DNA of 64,000 nucleotides. Origin: Acheta domesticus (lineage: Eukaryota; Arthropoda; Insecta; Orthoptera; Gryllidae). The notes under the pieces are model-generated. The model worked only from the letters and a program-made list of their open reading frames with translations, ran no database searches and was not told where the DNA came from. This document shows, piece by piece, positions 12,566 through 25,135 of the stretch; the stretch's first letter is position 1, and each line of letters begins with the position of its first letter. The DNA is taken from NCBI GenBank assembly GCA_031308135.1, contig JAHLJT010000631.1, positions 191,164,955-191,228,954 of the forward strand. The letters are read 5' to 3'. The position numbers and the translations under genes are program-made.

Positions 12566-12928
12566 GTTGAACTTTTGATTAGACGGATTTTGCATAATAG
12601 GATCAAAGCACGGATGAATGGAGAAAGCTTAAAAGTTTTTTTCTCTTTTTTCTCCTTTTACATCCACCACAAGGACCTGAGAGTTACACACACAAGGACC
12701 TGAGAGTTGAAGCAGTGGATGAAGAAATACAAAGGTTCGCGAGAAAACGTGAAGAAAGGCTGCACCAACACGACAATCCCGAAGCATTTCTACTTCTGGA
12801 CAACACATACCTAGTGTGAAGAATGGAGAAAAAAACCTGTCGAACTTTTCGAACTAGTGTAAAGTAAGGTGACAAAGTGTCTAAAGAACTAAGAATAAAA
12901 ATACCAGTGTATCTACGAACACAAAATA
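12566..12928. other. AT-rich DNA with a short duplication
   Basis: A CACAAGGACCTGAGAGTT unit occurs twice in tandem at about 12669-12712, separated by a short CACA spacer. Nothing else was recognised. Confidence 0.6.
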
Positions 12929-12994
12929 GTACATTATGAAACGATGATGTAATGATGGGTATTAATACCCATTACATCGAGTTTCATACGGTAC
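12929..12994. repeat. 66-bp imperfect palindrome (hairpin)
   Basis: The core ATGGGTATTAATACCCAT is a perfect 18-bp palindrome. Both arms continue outward through GATGTAAT/ATTACATC, GTTTCAT-type and GTAC words with small indels. One strand could form a hairpin about 30 bp long. It may be a minimal MITE or the product of a palindromic repair event. No coding content. Confidence 0.8.
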
Positions 12995-14927
12995 TTTTTC
13001 TACGACCTATGGTAACTTTTATAAGTTAAACTTCTCCACTGGATCGTTTCTTGGCGGTCGACATTCAAGATTCGGCCAAGGCCACCTAGCGGGCACCTCT
13101 CTACCCTACACGCACAGATGGCTTTGTTTTACCAGAGCGTTTGCGAGGGACTACAAAAGTTCCGGGATTAATATTCTGACGTCACCATTTTTCGCATTTT
13201 CTTTCATTACTTGAAATGTCAACACCATCAGAAAGAACCACCATTCACTAAATATTTTAAACTAAAGAATTGGCCGGTTTTTAAGGACAATCACACGGCA
13301 GCAGTAAATAACACAAAATGACTCGCGTGATCTCGCGTGGAGATCTTAACATCACTCAAATGTTCTCTGCAATAACTACCTCTGTGCTAGTCAAGTACGA
13401 TCAAAATTAATTACAATCCAATTTATTTTAACTAATATTTCACGTAAAAATCACTACTAATAAAAGAAATTAAGAATGAGAAGCATAAATCAATATTAAA
13501 TGCAATTTTAATATACACACTCGAACGAAACATTTACTGCAAAGATTCTCAATAATTAATGAAGTGACAATATTGGTTTGTAAGCGACTCTGTGATTGGT
13601 CAAGAACCTGTATCATAATGAAAACTGTATCGAAATGACCATCATTATGCAACTGGTTACAGCCATCCAATGACAGCATTATACAATGGTAGTAGAAAAA
13701 CGTGTGTTTTTAATTTCAATTTGAAACTGAGAGGACGCTAATGGTCTAGCTCTTAGAACAAATTTTATTTCATAGTAGTTTAGGTCAAAAGAAAATTGCT
13801 TATTAGTCTATAAGACTAGATTGTAATGTTTATGAAAATAAAAATTGAAAAAAAATTAAAAAATTACATTCACTAGCGCAATTGGAGATTGATTTTTATT
13901 GTCTCAGAGGGCAGTGGAATCTACATGCCACTTGGTTAATTGAAAATACAGTCTAGAATTCTTAGGACTATTGAAAATGGATGTTAATTTCTGTACAACT
14001 AAAGCGATATATCTGTTGAGAGAATTTTAAATATAATTATAAATTGCTAGGTTATCTCTTGAGCTATAAATTGACGTGGAGAATGTTGCCGTGACATTTT
14101 TTAGGACAAGTCATTTGAGGAAAGTGACTCTTGTCTGGTTTTGTTACTGACCCATCTTTGAAGACACCACCTATAAGTTTTTTTCAACGGACTTCGGAAT
14201 ATTTCCAAAAAGTTCATGCAAATATTTTATAATTGCAAGATCACGACGACTTCCAATTACTTTTTTGCACCCCATATTTTGCGGATCTAAACCATATACA
14301 CCATAAGTGGAGCCACCTTCGTGTCGTGTCGTGTTCGCTTCTTGATTCCCCCGTCTCGCGACCTTCAATGACAGCCAGAAGTCATTGCATCAAATATCCA
14401 TACAGACGTATGGCTCCTGAGTAACTTCAGTTCGCCTAACTACTGACTGTGATTGAGAGGCCTATTATTTATATTAGCAGATGGCATTTGTATACAATAA
14501 ATGTATTGCAAATTGTACAATTTAAAAACGTATTGAACTATAGAAGCCTTTTTAATTAAATTATATTTGAGTAACTTCTCAATATAGGTTTTATATATCT
14601 TATTTCTTCGAATTTTATCCCTCATGATTTCTCAGATAATTGTTTTGGATTTATTTACTATTGTTATTGAGCCACTCCTTCATTATTTTAAATTGATTTT
14701 AATTTTGAAAGATTTCGAGTTTTGTGTTTCATCGTAATTGTATTTCTCCGTTCTTTGTATGATTTAATTTCCAATGCTCCGTTTAGAAAATTGATTATAC
14801 TTAATTGCCCAGTATTTGCTTCAAATGAGTTTTCTTTTCTTTCACTGAAATTGAAATTGCATGACTAGCATTTCTATTTTATATAATACCCTTTTGAAAT
14901 ATTTTATAAAACTCTCTCTTGTTTCAG
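12995..14927. other. AT-rich DNA, no feature recognised
   Basis: AT-rich with a moderately GC patch around 13050-13170. No domain-bearing frame and no terminal repeats were found. Confidence 0.5.
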
Positions 14928-14989
14928 ACATTTCACTTGGAGCGCTTACATTACTCCATTTAGGCCAAAAAGTCTCCAAAACGTATTAG
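14928..14989 (+). other. Possible internal exon (splice-site pair only)
   Basis: A pyrimidine tract with CTCTCTCTTGTTTCAG lies immediately upstream, and TTAG followed by GTGAGTATT lies downstream, giving a strong 3' splice site and a strong 5' splice site 62 bp apart. One of three frames is open across the segment (20 codons); the other two contain stops. There is no neighbouring exon I can join to it. It could be a coding exon, a non-coding RNA exon, or chance. Confidence 0.2.
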
Positions 14990-14995
14990 GTGAGT

Positions 14996-16095
14996 ATTGA
15001 TAATTTTATCCGTACGTAGAACTTGTTCCAAATTACGACAAGGAACTTTTTAAGCTCATGGGATCGAGATTCTTTGTTTATGATTTTCTTGTTGTTTGTG
15101 TTAGAAACTGTTTTTTTTATTCTAAACTAATGTTAGTCATTCCTCAAATTTAGACACATTACACATTAGACTTGGTTTTTCAACAGAGGTGTGCGCGACA
15201 ATACGAATTGCAAAGTCCAAATCTACATTTTCTTCTCAGGAGCACACGTTTGCCCTTAAATATGGTTAGTATGTTAAGAGGAAAATGTTTAAGGGATGTA
15301 TTTTACTAACGTAAAATTACCTGCCGACGTATTTTTTACCTAAGTTGTAGATTCGATTATTCGTTAATGTTTTAATATGCTTCCTATATTGTTGACGTTT
15401 TTCATATTTCTAAAATGTATTTAAAACTTCTCCCCTCGTTTTAAATACAATTAAGAGCTACAGTGCACTATTTAGTGAAATACTGCCTCAAAACATGTTG
15501 ATCAAGATGTCTGATTCATCTATTCTCTTGTACTGAATTATTGCTATACTGCATTATGATGTTTTTTTAGCTTATCCCGCTTAGTTTCTAGTGCATGTCC
15601 TCTGCTAGCAACCTAGATCTGACCCGAAGTTTCGATGACATCTTTTTTCCATGAGTAATTCAATATCTAGTACATTGTTGTGACACAAGAATATTGAACA
15701 ATAAAATTATTCTTATTTTATACCTACGTTTTTAGAAATAATGAACTACAAATATATTTTCCTTGTATAGCGCCAATTTCTTTCGAGACATATTCAATTG
15801 GAAAATATTACTTCATTGGAGAATCATAAAATTGCCGTCCTGATATTTTAATATGAAAATGTATATAATATTACAAAATGTAAAATAATAATCCAGTCAA
15901 CCTCAATTGTGTTCACTGAAACTATACATTAAATTTATCACCGTGTTTGGCGTGCGTGGAATGCGATGCTGAAACCATTTATAACGGGCAATACATCAAA
16001 CACCTTATTTCCCAAGCGAGTTAGCTGCATTCTGCATTGCGCACATTGGGCTTTTATCTCCACGTCGGGCGAGTGCAAGCACTACAAGAGCGCTC
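14996..16095. other. AT-rich DNA, no feature recognised
   Basis: AT-rich background without open frames of interest or visible repeats. Confidence 0.5.
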
Positions 16096-16405
16096 TCTCC
16101 ATTGTTCATCTGCCGCTCAGCGAAAGTAAATTTTCCCCGGGTGCGGGGAGGGGGGGTGGAGTAGCGTTCGCGTTTAAAATTCGCCTCCCCGCGGGGCCCT
16201 CTCGCAAGATGCAAGACGCGCGCCCCAAACTCCTCGGGGTGAAATCCATCTTTGCGGCAGCGCCGCGCGCCGCGCCGCGCCGCCGTGGAGCGCCACCGGC
16301 GGACAGCAGCGCGCCACAGCGCGCGCTGCCGCCTCCGCCGCCACAGTGGGCCGAAAGCGTCAGACGCACGAAAAGCCAGCAAGTCGCAAAAATAAGGCGT
16401 AGGAG
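16096..16405. other. CpG-rich island
   Basis: GC-rich with GCGCGCCGCGCC-type words at about 16260-16330. Frames of 149, 138 and 100 codons run through it on both strands with Arg/Ala/Pro-rich composition and cannot all be real. A SINE begins at its right edge. Confidence 0.6.
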
Positions 16406-16407
16406 CA

Positions 16408-16870
16408 TCAGTTGATGTCACTGCAGTATCTCTGACCTGGAGTTTCTAGGGTTTGAGTACCGACGACGGTAGGATTTTCGACTCTGGTTAGACAGCTGGG
16501 TCGAATTCAGCCGCTGACTGGAGGACAACTCCAGCAGACTCTTATCGGTAATTTTTCGTGGTTTCTCTTATCACCGCCAGGTCAATGCCGGAGCAGTACC
16601 GTAACAAACGGGCCACCGACGATCATTCATTCCCCTTCCTTATGTCCTTACCCCTTACTTACATGCACATACGCACTACAGTACCATCAGGAGGCCAGTC
16701 GTGAGATTAGAGCCTGTTCCGGATAGGGCGGTGCCCCGCTACGCTGGTGGGAGATACCTGTATGGGGAAAATCCCGCCAACCCACGTGTAGGTCGGTTCC
16801 GGGTCTCACCATTCATCAGGAAAAGATCAGCGGCACCTTTCGAGGACAAAACAAGCACAACATTTACGGA
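16408..16870 (+). mobile_element. SINE copy 1 of 4 (family S), 5'-truncated
   Basis: Shares with copies near 22.95, 48.35 and 60.9 kb an ordered series of phrases: GATGTCACTGCAG, a TCTAGGGTT(T)GA box, CAGCTGGGTCGAATT, a CCG/GGACAACTC stretch, TTTTCGTGGTTTCT, a GTCAATGCCGGAGCAGTACC block, GGGCCACCGACGATC, ACCCCTTACTTACATGC, and a tail with GGCCAGTCGTGAG and GGTCGGTTCCGGG. The tRNA-like head seen in the 60.9-kb copy is not evident here. Non-coding. Confidence 0.75.
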
Positions 16871-18665
16871 ACGAATGACCTTAACAGTTGACGCGCCCGG
16901 AAACAAAAGAATCAATCAGAAAAAAATATGAGTAATGCTTGTGTCACGTGGAGTACAAGGTGGCGAATGGACTGATACAAATAAATTGCGAGATAATAAA
17001 CACTTCTCAATTGGCCCTCACTTGTCTCTACTCGTCGCCCGGCCATTCCTATTCATTTTCCCCCCTGCCATTCCCTTCTAGTAGTCTGCCCTACTTCTCT
17101 CTCCAGTTGTACGTCTCTCCATTTCTCTCCATATCCGATACACGTTGCCAAGCACTTCCACCGCCGTATATCAGTAGTTGCCCAGATCCCATAATTAAGG
17201 GCTACACGTTTCCGTAGTAACGTGTCATTTTAATAGTATTGATAATAAGAATATTTCACTAGATGGAATAATAAATTAAAAGACATAAGGCAATTTTTCA
17301 ATTGCAGTATTTCCAGATCAGCATTTGAAACAATGCAAACACACGATTCATTACGATGTAAAAGTCCTTTCATAATGCAATATAAGAACAAATGAAATGA
17401 AAGCTTTTGTAATCCCCTTTATTTTGTATTCATTCCAGTTGACACATAATATATACACATTAAAATTAAACACACCTTTAGTCAACTTAATCCCATACTT
17501 CGCTAAATGTGTTTTTGTGTTTACACTTTCAACATTTTAAATTTGTTATTGAATACTTGTTTCGAAATGCAAACAATTACGTGTGCTCTTGTGGTGTCGT
17601 TTCGTCTCACTGTGCTCCGCTGCCACCGTCCTCGCGGGGACTCGAAACCGCGAACTACGGCCCACATAATTAACGTGCGGCTGCAGCTCTCTGGCGGAGC
17701 GACCGCCAACTACAGCTCGCCGCCTTTGCTCCGTGGTATTAGGTTTGCGTCTGCAGCATTGCTCCTGTTTTATTATTCTCTTTAACTCGATTTTGCTTCG
17801 GGGATACGCTAAGATCATTTACTTGCGTGGAACGGGATTATAAATTTGAGCCGATTTATCATTCCTGAAATGCAGATCTATGATGTCTACGGAACGTTTG
17901 AAACGATACGAGAATTCGGAGTCAAGAATCTAGAATTAAATTGACGCGATAAGCCAAGGAACTTCATATCATCACCTGTGTATATTTACATTTTTTTAAG
18001 GTTTTTAAGAAACTTTATTTCACTGTGCCTTTTCTTTCTTAAACAGACGTTTGCAGGTAATTTTCCTTTCTTTCGCGTTACAGGAAGGAAGGTAAGGAGA
18101 TAATGGAAGCAAAAGATGAGAATTCATATTTTTGAAGGATGATGTTGAATTGGATAAGTTTTGGAATGTAAAGTGAAACTACTGAAAACAACCGTTATTT
18201 AATGAAACCAAAACATGTGGTATTTGACTCTCCATATTTGTAAATGATTTACCAGCCATCTGGAATGCTTGACAGTGGATTAGGAAAAAATAAAGATTCG
18301 AAATTTGTATTGGGGTTGATACAGAGTCTTATGTTTTCCTGGGAAATGTTATTATAATATGTGGGTTTACGATTTAGGAACTTTTGATGCTTTCAGAATT
18401 CGAGTACATTATTTCTCTTCAGTGATTCACGGTTTTTAATATGAATGTTAAATTCATGATACTTTGAGAACTAATTTTAAAGTGTGATTTAGCATTAAAA
18501 TTTATGTTTGTTTTAAACTCGAAAATATTTTCACAGAATGAAACGTGTTCATCAAAACTACTAGTTATTTCAAAATTGTACTATGTATTTCATCAAAAAA
18601 TACCATTTTTGGAGTTAGTTCGTTACTTGTCATGAAAGATATTTAATTTTTAAAGGGTTAAAGGG
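16871..18665. other. AT-rich DNA with a balanced patch
   Basis: Mostly AT-rich. The region 17570-17770 is GC-richer and has overlapping opposite-strand frames (62-92 codons), none with known motifs. Confidence 0.5.
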
Positions 18666-19390
18666 TAGAATCTCATTTAGTGGGACTAGCTGGGACCGAA
18701 AGTAATCCAGATTAATGAAACGTGGATAATCCAAAATTACGGCTACGTAATAAAACATGCATTACAAACTATATTACGCCCACTATTCACTAATAGGGAA
18801 CCATTAATTTGAAAGATAAATAGTTTGAAATACAGTTTTCTCTTGAGATTTAGTACACAGTTCAAATTTTCTTTAAAAAACTAAAGTAGTCCATTAGTTT
18901 CTACAAAATCAACTTTTCACGGCGTTTACATGCACTAAATTGTGGAGAAGTCTCACTATCTCAAGTTCTGTAGGTGTGCGTTTCTGGCATTCCAAACACG
19001 GTAGAATTTTGCCCAATAACGTTGCTGCATTTGCACGAGTCTTGCCTTATTGATCTTGTGCCTAAACCACGTCATTAGGATCACTATCGCAGTCACCATG
19101 GTCTACAGACGCAGCAGCAATAATTTTGCGTCATAATTGCCACAAACTAATCAATATCATTGTTTGCAACCATTCACATAACACATTCTGAGGCATTTGA
19201 TCACCTAATAATGTTTGTAAATATCTCCAAACACTGCGAAGGATGAACACTAAATTTTTGTCGGTGAAATTGCAGGTAGTGTCACCAGCAAATGCAACCT
19301 AAAAATCTTATCTTTGATGCTATAGATTTACAGTTCGGATTAGGCAGAGATACAATCTAATGGGATCCAGATAAACGCAGTTCTCTTCTA
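18666..19390 (-). mobile_element. pogo/Tigger-like DNA transposon remnant
   Basis: The left end (GAATCTCATTTAGTGGGAC) and the complement of the right end (GAACTGCGTTTATCTGGATC) are related inverted termini of the pogo/Tigger type. Just inside lies GGGACCGAAAGTAATCC, followed by ATTAATGAAACGTGGATAAT, wording typical of pogo termini. On the minus strand between about 19210 and 18910, a degraded frame recalls the C-terminal tail of Tigger-type transposases: a KTRANAATLLGKILPCLEC stretch followed by PTELEIVRLLHNL. Stops interrupt it. At 725 bp the element is far shorter than an autonomous copy, so it is an internally deleted fossil. A TA duplication is plausible but not certain. Confidence 0.55.
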
Positions 19391-19845
19391 AATAATATAT
19401 CTTTATACAAATCTTATTATATTATTGTCGTTTGGTCTATAAACTTTCGATTTTATGTAAATTGTTATTGTATATTAAGTTAAAAACATATTAATGTAGC
19501 ATAATCCATCAATTCAAATTTTTGTAATAATTATCGAAATATTTTTGTTAACTTAAAACATCTATATTACGAAAGACAGCAAAACTAATACAGAATATGA
19601 GTAGTGTATTGCGATGTTGTAGAACAAATGATTTGTTCAGACAAATTCAATCATTCAGCCAAAAAACTTCAACCGTCTTTAAGTCAGAAGACGAGATTTT
19701 AAATATTGACATAAAACAATATGGTACTTTCTTGGTAATCCGAGGCAAATCAATTTCTATCACAACCCACGCCCAGGTCGGCCCTGCAACGCAACATCAA
19801 ATATCCGCTCCCTACAGCTTTCAGCATCCGTTTCTTAGTGCCTAG
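19391..19845. other. AT-rich DNA, no feature recognised
   Basis: An 82-codon plus-strand frame at 19597-19845 has no match I recognise. Composition shifts to C-rich near its end. Confidence 0.45.
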
Positions 19846-20400
19846 CTCCCTTCATCCCTCGTGCCTTCTCCCTCCCCCTCCCCACCTCCCCCTTTCCCCT
19901 CCCCATCACCCCCTCCACGGAGCGACAGCTCTCCGTCCCGCTGCTGCGACGTAACCTAATTTCCTACCTCTCACAATGGCATTTTCACGAGAGTCCACCC
20001 CTCCCCTCTTCCCCCTTCCCCCACCCCCTTCCTTACGTAGCCTTCCCCGCTCGCGGCGACGTGGAGGAAGAGGGAGTGGGGTCTCAGCACAAGAAAGGCA
20101 AGACGAGAAAGAAAATACGTGGAGAGAGGGAGACCTTATACATAATCGAAGTGTGCGAAATTGTTCATGGAGCCCCGGCTAATTTGTCGTGTAACAAACA
20201 TGAGCGCGGGCGCCGGGGCGCCGCGGGAGCGGGAAGACGGCTAATAGGACGGAGCGGAGGGCACAGCACGGCAGGCCGCGCGCCCGCGCAGCTTGTCGCC
20301 GCCCGATGAATTACGCAGCGCCGCCGCGCCGCGCCGCGCCGCGTCGGCCGCGCAGATCCGCAGCGGAGTAGCCGCTCGCAAGGCTGCACCCCGAGCCATG
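19846..20400. other. C-rich tract and CpG-rich island
   Basis: CCCTCCCC-rich pyrimidine DNA at 19850-20060 passes into a dense CpG island at 20190-20400 with repeated GCCGCGCC words. Opposite-strand frames (68-96 codons) are compositional. This is one of the stronger CpG islands in the window and a plausible promoter or regulatory site, but no core promoter element can be assigned. Confidence 0.6.
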
Positions 20401-20420
20401 GTACGTTGAGCGTAGGTGGA

Positions 20421-20725
20421 CTTTCTCTCACTATTCCCACCAGCTGAGATGGCACAGGGCATCAAGCCCAAGGCTTCAGCAACGTATGATACTTTGAGCA
20501 TCGTGTACTATTTGCACACTTTCTCTCAGCATTCGCACAGCTAAGATGGCACAGGGCATCAAGCCCAGAGCTTCAGCAATGCATGATACTCTGAGAATAC
20601 TTTGTCGCTCACTTTATTCGCGCACTTTCTCTCAGCATTCGCACCAACTGAGTTGGCTCATGGTATCTATTCGTATACTATTACTACATACATTCTACAC
20701 GTATACTATTCGCGCACTCTCTCTA
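20421..20725 (+). repeat. ~100-bp tandem repeat, about 3 copies
   Basis: Units begin with TTTCTCTCA(C/G)(T)ATTC(G/C)CAC and continue AGCT(G/A)AGATGGCACAGGGC, then a CATCAAGCCCA segment, CTTCAGCAA, GATACT(T/C)TGAG and a CGCAC/TTTGCACAC end. Starts lie at about 20423, 20519 and 20625, with the third copy diverging after its first 30 bases. The array abuts a CpG island. The 108-codon frame crossing it is not called as a gene. Confidence 0.85.
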
Positions 20726-22950
20726 AAGATTTGCCCGATTCCACCCGGCCTGGTACGGAACGAACACTTGGCCAATCATAAACGTTCGCGCGAAATACAG
20801 TGTGTACTTCGAGCAATCTTGTGCGATACTCGCGCGGGCAGTGTGATGTATTGGCCTATCGCTAGCTTTTAGAACCTGTCTTTTGATAATAATCCCAAGA
20901 GGTTGGAATGAAACTCTCTCAGAGTCTTCGATTTGCTTTTGTATGGGGCGAATGTATTGGGTTGAAACTTGTGCTGTGGAGCCGGACAAACAACCGCAGA
21001 TTTCCTTCTCGTTTCTTGGCACAAGTAACATTTAAGAAAAGTATCATTTAAGTTTTAAATATGGATTCCTTTGCTTACGTTTACACGAAATTATTAATAT
21101 TTTGTGTGATTTATTGTCACGAACTGAGAAGAACTAATTCTATAAGAAAAGGAGGATATAATTCGAAAAAGAAATAATTAATTTCTTCTGTGGGACTTAT
21201 ATCAAGAAACTAGAACGAATCAGATTTGTATATTTTCTCATAAACTAATGAACATTGAACAAAAGTATTTATAAAGCCCTTTAATGGACTAAAATCCTTT
21301 AGCCCATTAAAGCCGTTTAGGTTACGTATGGTAACCTATTTATATTATTTTTGGGGAGACGTAATTTCGATTCATTTCATTTACCGGATAATCTGTTCAA
21401 CGATCTTCCCCATAATTCAGAATTTAGTATCAGGAGCCATTTGGAGAGTTATTGAAGGGTTTCTTAAAATTACGTCTCTTTTGTGTGCGGTAATACCTGT
21501 GACACACAAATTGCCCTAAAGCACATTTTTCTCAATTTATTAACCCAAATTCATTACGCAATATATCAATTATTTCAATGCTTTGTGCAGGGACGCACTG
21601 TAGGGTCTCCCGTTTCGATCCACCGGGACGTGACAAAGTAAGGTAATGCGTAAAATTTAATTAATGACGTATTTCAAACCCCCGTTTACATCTGTCAGCG
21701 TACGTTATGTAAATTATCCTTCTTTTGGTATTGATGAATTATGAAGGGTTTAATCACGTCGGGGCAATATTAATGTGTAAATAACCCGGAGCAGCCTGCG
21801 CTCTCGCGGGAGTCGGCGGAAACCTCAACGCAGGTAAGCGCGTGCGCACGATAGCTGCACTCTTCAAACAGCCGCGACACAAGCAGGCGACATCTCGCAG
21901 GAAATGTTGTACCTTTGATAGTAAATAAATAGTAATATTTCAAAATTCTGTATTCTATAACTCGTGCAAAATCAAATTTGGTGACTAGGTCTAGTGTTTT
22001 GTGCCTCTTGGCGCTGCGGAATGATATTTTTTTACTTAAATGCGTAATGAACTACTATAATATACAGAATTTTAAACAAATGTTGAATTCTATGAAAATA
22101 TTGTTTACTGCACAAAAAATGTGAAAATTATATATCAATTAAAGTGAACAATGAAAATGAATTGAACTGACAAAAATTGACTCCCAGGACACTCATTTCA
22201 TTTTGTTGTCAATCTGTTTTTGATACTCGTGGATATAATACTTTTGTATTAGTTAAAAAACTAGTAGAATAATTATAGATTATATTTATATACATTTATC
22301 GCGTACAAATCGTGTGGTTTTTGTATTGTGATAATATTCTCAAAGCAATAATTACATTAACCCTAAAGTATGCCAGCGAGCAATAGTTTCGCGCATGCGG
22401 TGTAGAGAAGGGTAACTGGAGGTCAACTGAGTCAATCCACGTAAAATTTTCTAGTAGGGAAATTTTGTTTTAATTTATGCTAAATTAGTAAAGGATGCGC
22501 CATTGCACATCTTTAATGCAGCCCTTATGTTTCTCTGCGTGTGTGCCTTATGTATGTAGCTCTCATGTATCTGTTTGGTTTTGACGGAGGTGGAGTTATT
22601 TCGTCATAAATTTGAGTAAGGGTTTTCGGGATAATTGAATTAAATTTAGATTACAATGAAATGAATAAATATTTATCTTAGCTATGTAAAAATCATAAAC
22701 TATTTGGCATTTAATAAATATGCAATGTGCACAGCAAATTATGACTGACGTTAATTTATAATATTTCAAAAGTTCCAACGAGGTTAACTGAGTCAAAGCT
22801 TTTGGATTTAGGTGAGCGGTGGCCCAGTTAAGTATTCCGAAAGCTTACATGATTATAATATCTTAATGTTTACAATCTAGAGTTCAACATATTCAGAGTG
22901 ACAGCTGGAGCATTCAGCTATCGGGATTATCTAAAGATGAACTAGGTTGA
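20726..22950. other. AT-rich DNA with small inverted repeats
   Basis: An imperfect hairpin, CTTTAATGGACTAAA / TTTAGCCCATTAAAG, lies at about 21274-21308. A CpG-containing patch at 21780-21850 ends in CGCAG followed by GTAAGC, a good 5' splice-site match. GGTCAACTGAGTCAA (about 22421) and GGTTAACTGAGTCAA (about 22782) form a direct repeat. No gene recognised. Confidence 0.5.
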
Positions 22951-23345
22951 TTTAGCCGCTGCAACGTCTCTAACTGGGAGGTTCTAGGGTTCATTACTGA
23001 AGTTGGCGGATCGTCGAAATAAGCTAGATAGATAGGTCGAATTCAGTGTGGGCTTCAAGAATTCTAGCGGGCAAGTGCTTTGATTGACAGTTTTCCATGG
23101 TTTATCCCATCAATACCAGGCGAACGCCAGGACAGTAGTTTATCAAACGGGCTACCAAGCGCGCAATCTTCTCTTCGTCTTTGACCAGTCACCTTAATCA
23201 CACACCCAGTTACTTACACAATGAATGCACTGTACTACCACACATTTCAGAAGACCACCTGGGTGCTGAAAGCTTGTTCCCTCTGGAATAAATACTGGAG
23301 AAGGAAAACCTCAAGTATAAATCAGCGCCGAATCTCACTTTCCAA
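22951..23345 (+). mobile_element. SINE copy 2 of 4 (family S), diverged
   Basis: Carries the same order of blocks as copies 1, 3 and 4: GCAACGTCTCTAACTGGGAG, TTCTAGGGTTC, a GATAGATAGGTCGAATTC block, AATTCTAGCGGGCAAG, TTTTCCATGGTTTATCCCA, CAGGCGAACGCCAGGACAGT, AACGGGCTACCAAGCGCG, then a tail with CCTCAAGTATAAATCAGCGC. It is the most diverged of the four and lacks a recognisable tRNA head. Confidence 0.65.
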
Positions 23346-25135
23346 TGAGGAAGATTCACTACCTACCTACACTTTTGATTTTTTAAATTACAGTACCTCA
23401 CATTAACCTGGACTTCTACAACACCGAAATAATGTGTATGTTGAAAACAATTCATATTTGCGATAAATGTCTTCAATATTTCTCTTAAGGTTGAAAGAGA
23501 AACGAAAATATTAATAATTGCCTAGAAAGTAACCTCGGTCGTCGTCACAACAGGACCTAAAATTACAACTTACATTAGAAAAATGTTCTTTACCCTGTTT
23601 GTCACAAAATGCAGGGTCATCCACCTTCATGGTTAAGAAGATACATTTGGTCTTATCCTCACCACCTCCAAGCATCCCATCCCTATCTTCGTACTCACGA
23701 TGAAGGGAAACTCCACTCCACGAAAAATATATTTCAATACCATTGCAAATCTCTACCACCGCGAATACTACGAATCCTCTTTACCTAACACCATTTATAC
23801 CATCAATATCATCTTTATCCTTACCGTAGCAACACTCGCTTCCATTGTTAGGACTCTCCACGATCATTGACGCTACCACGTGAAATGCAAACTCCAGTCT
23901 CAAGTACATTGAAAGCAAAAGCAATGACAGAAGGATCCCGACATCACCACCTTCACTGCTGCGGCCACTATTTTGTGTGGTGAGGGCGTGAGAGCTCGTT
24001 TGCCGTATACGAGGACTCGCCGCTGGGGCTGCAATGGGCAAGAAAGAGAGTTCTTGCTTGCTAAAGCGCTCTCCTTTGCTTCTCCATACTACCTACATAA
24101 CGCTATATTGCTCTGATAGGTACTTTTCCGTTGTTTTTCTAATCAAACCTAGCGAATGCCGAAGCCGTACCCTAGAGACCGGCCAAGGGTCGCGCGAAAT
24201 CTTTCCTTTTTCATTTTCGACCTAGCCCTATCCTCTCCTCTTACACAATCCCAATGCGGCCCCCAGGACCTTTTGTGCGGCTCGCGGATTGCTTTGAAAA
24301 CTTTTATTACACCAACCAAATGCAATTGAACAATTCATCTTATTTATATTTAATGATATATTAATTTTCTCTTCGTATGTACATTAATCATTAAATTTGT
24401 TTTATAAAAGTCGAATCTAATATATATTTGTTTCAGTATAATCTCAGTAGTTACGGTAAAAGCCATCTTAAATTATGATGTGGCCTGCGGCTTAACTAGA
24501 ACTTGATATGTGCCCATACTCCCTTCTAAATTGAACAGCCCTGCATTACACTATCCAAATTTTGTATATCATAAAACTCAGATGAGTAAACGTTTTGGTT
24601 TGCAACACCCTCTCATTTTCATTTTCATTTTCGGTTCCTTTTCTCATTCTATCTCACCGCCGTATTTATGCTTCTGTGTGTTTGAAGTCGTAATTTCAAC
24701 AGTCTATCTGTAGTATTTAATGAAGTGGTAACCTACTCAGTGATTTCAAGTTCTAATTCGCGAAGCAAGGTGTCGGTTTTACTGAAAATCCGGCACTGAT
24801 TTTCAAATTGTAATAAAGATTATTATTCACGTCATTCGTGATTTTTTTAATTACTACTGGTAAGGAAATAAGTTAAACAAAAATAAATAACATTTTAAAA
24901 TAATTTTTTTACACGGGAATAGTCATGATCATTGAACATAATATTTATTACATTACTAGATTTCATATCCCGTTCGTATCCACGGCCATATACCTGTTTT
25001 AGTCCAATTAAAACTAAAATGATAAGCACTGCCCGAATAATGATTACCTCTTTTTGTTTAGGGGACATTCTGTCTTTTCTTTTACGTCGCCAACCCATTT
25101 CACCTTGTAGTATCGCAGCGTGTATCACACTATTC
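23346..25135. other. No gene recognised; mixed composition
   Basis: Includes two minus-strand frames (82 codons at 23511-23759, 86 codons at 23781-24041) without known motifs, a balanced-GC stretch to 24270, and AT-rich DNA after that. TCATTTTCATTTTC repeats occur near 24613. Confidence 0.45.

Noticed and set aside
22363..22400. TTAACCCTAAAGTATGC as a piggyBac end
   Set aside because: No matching right end found.
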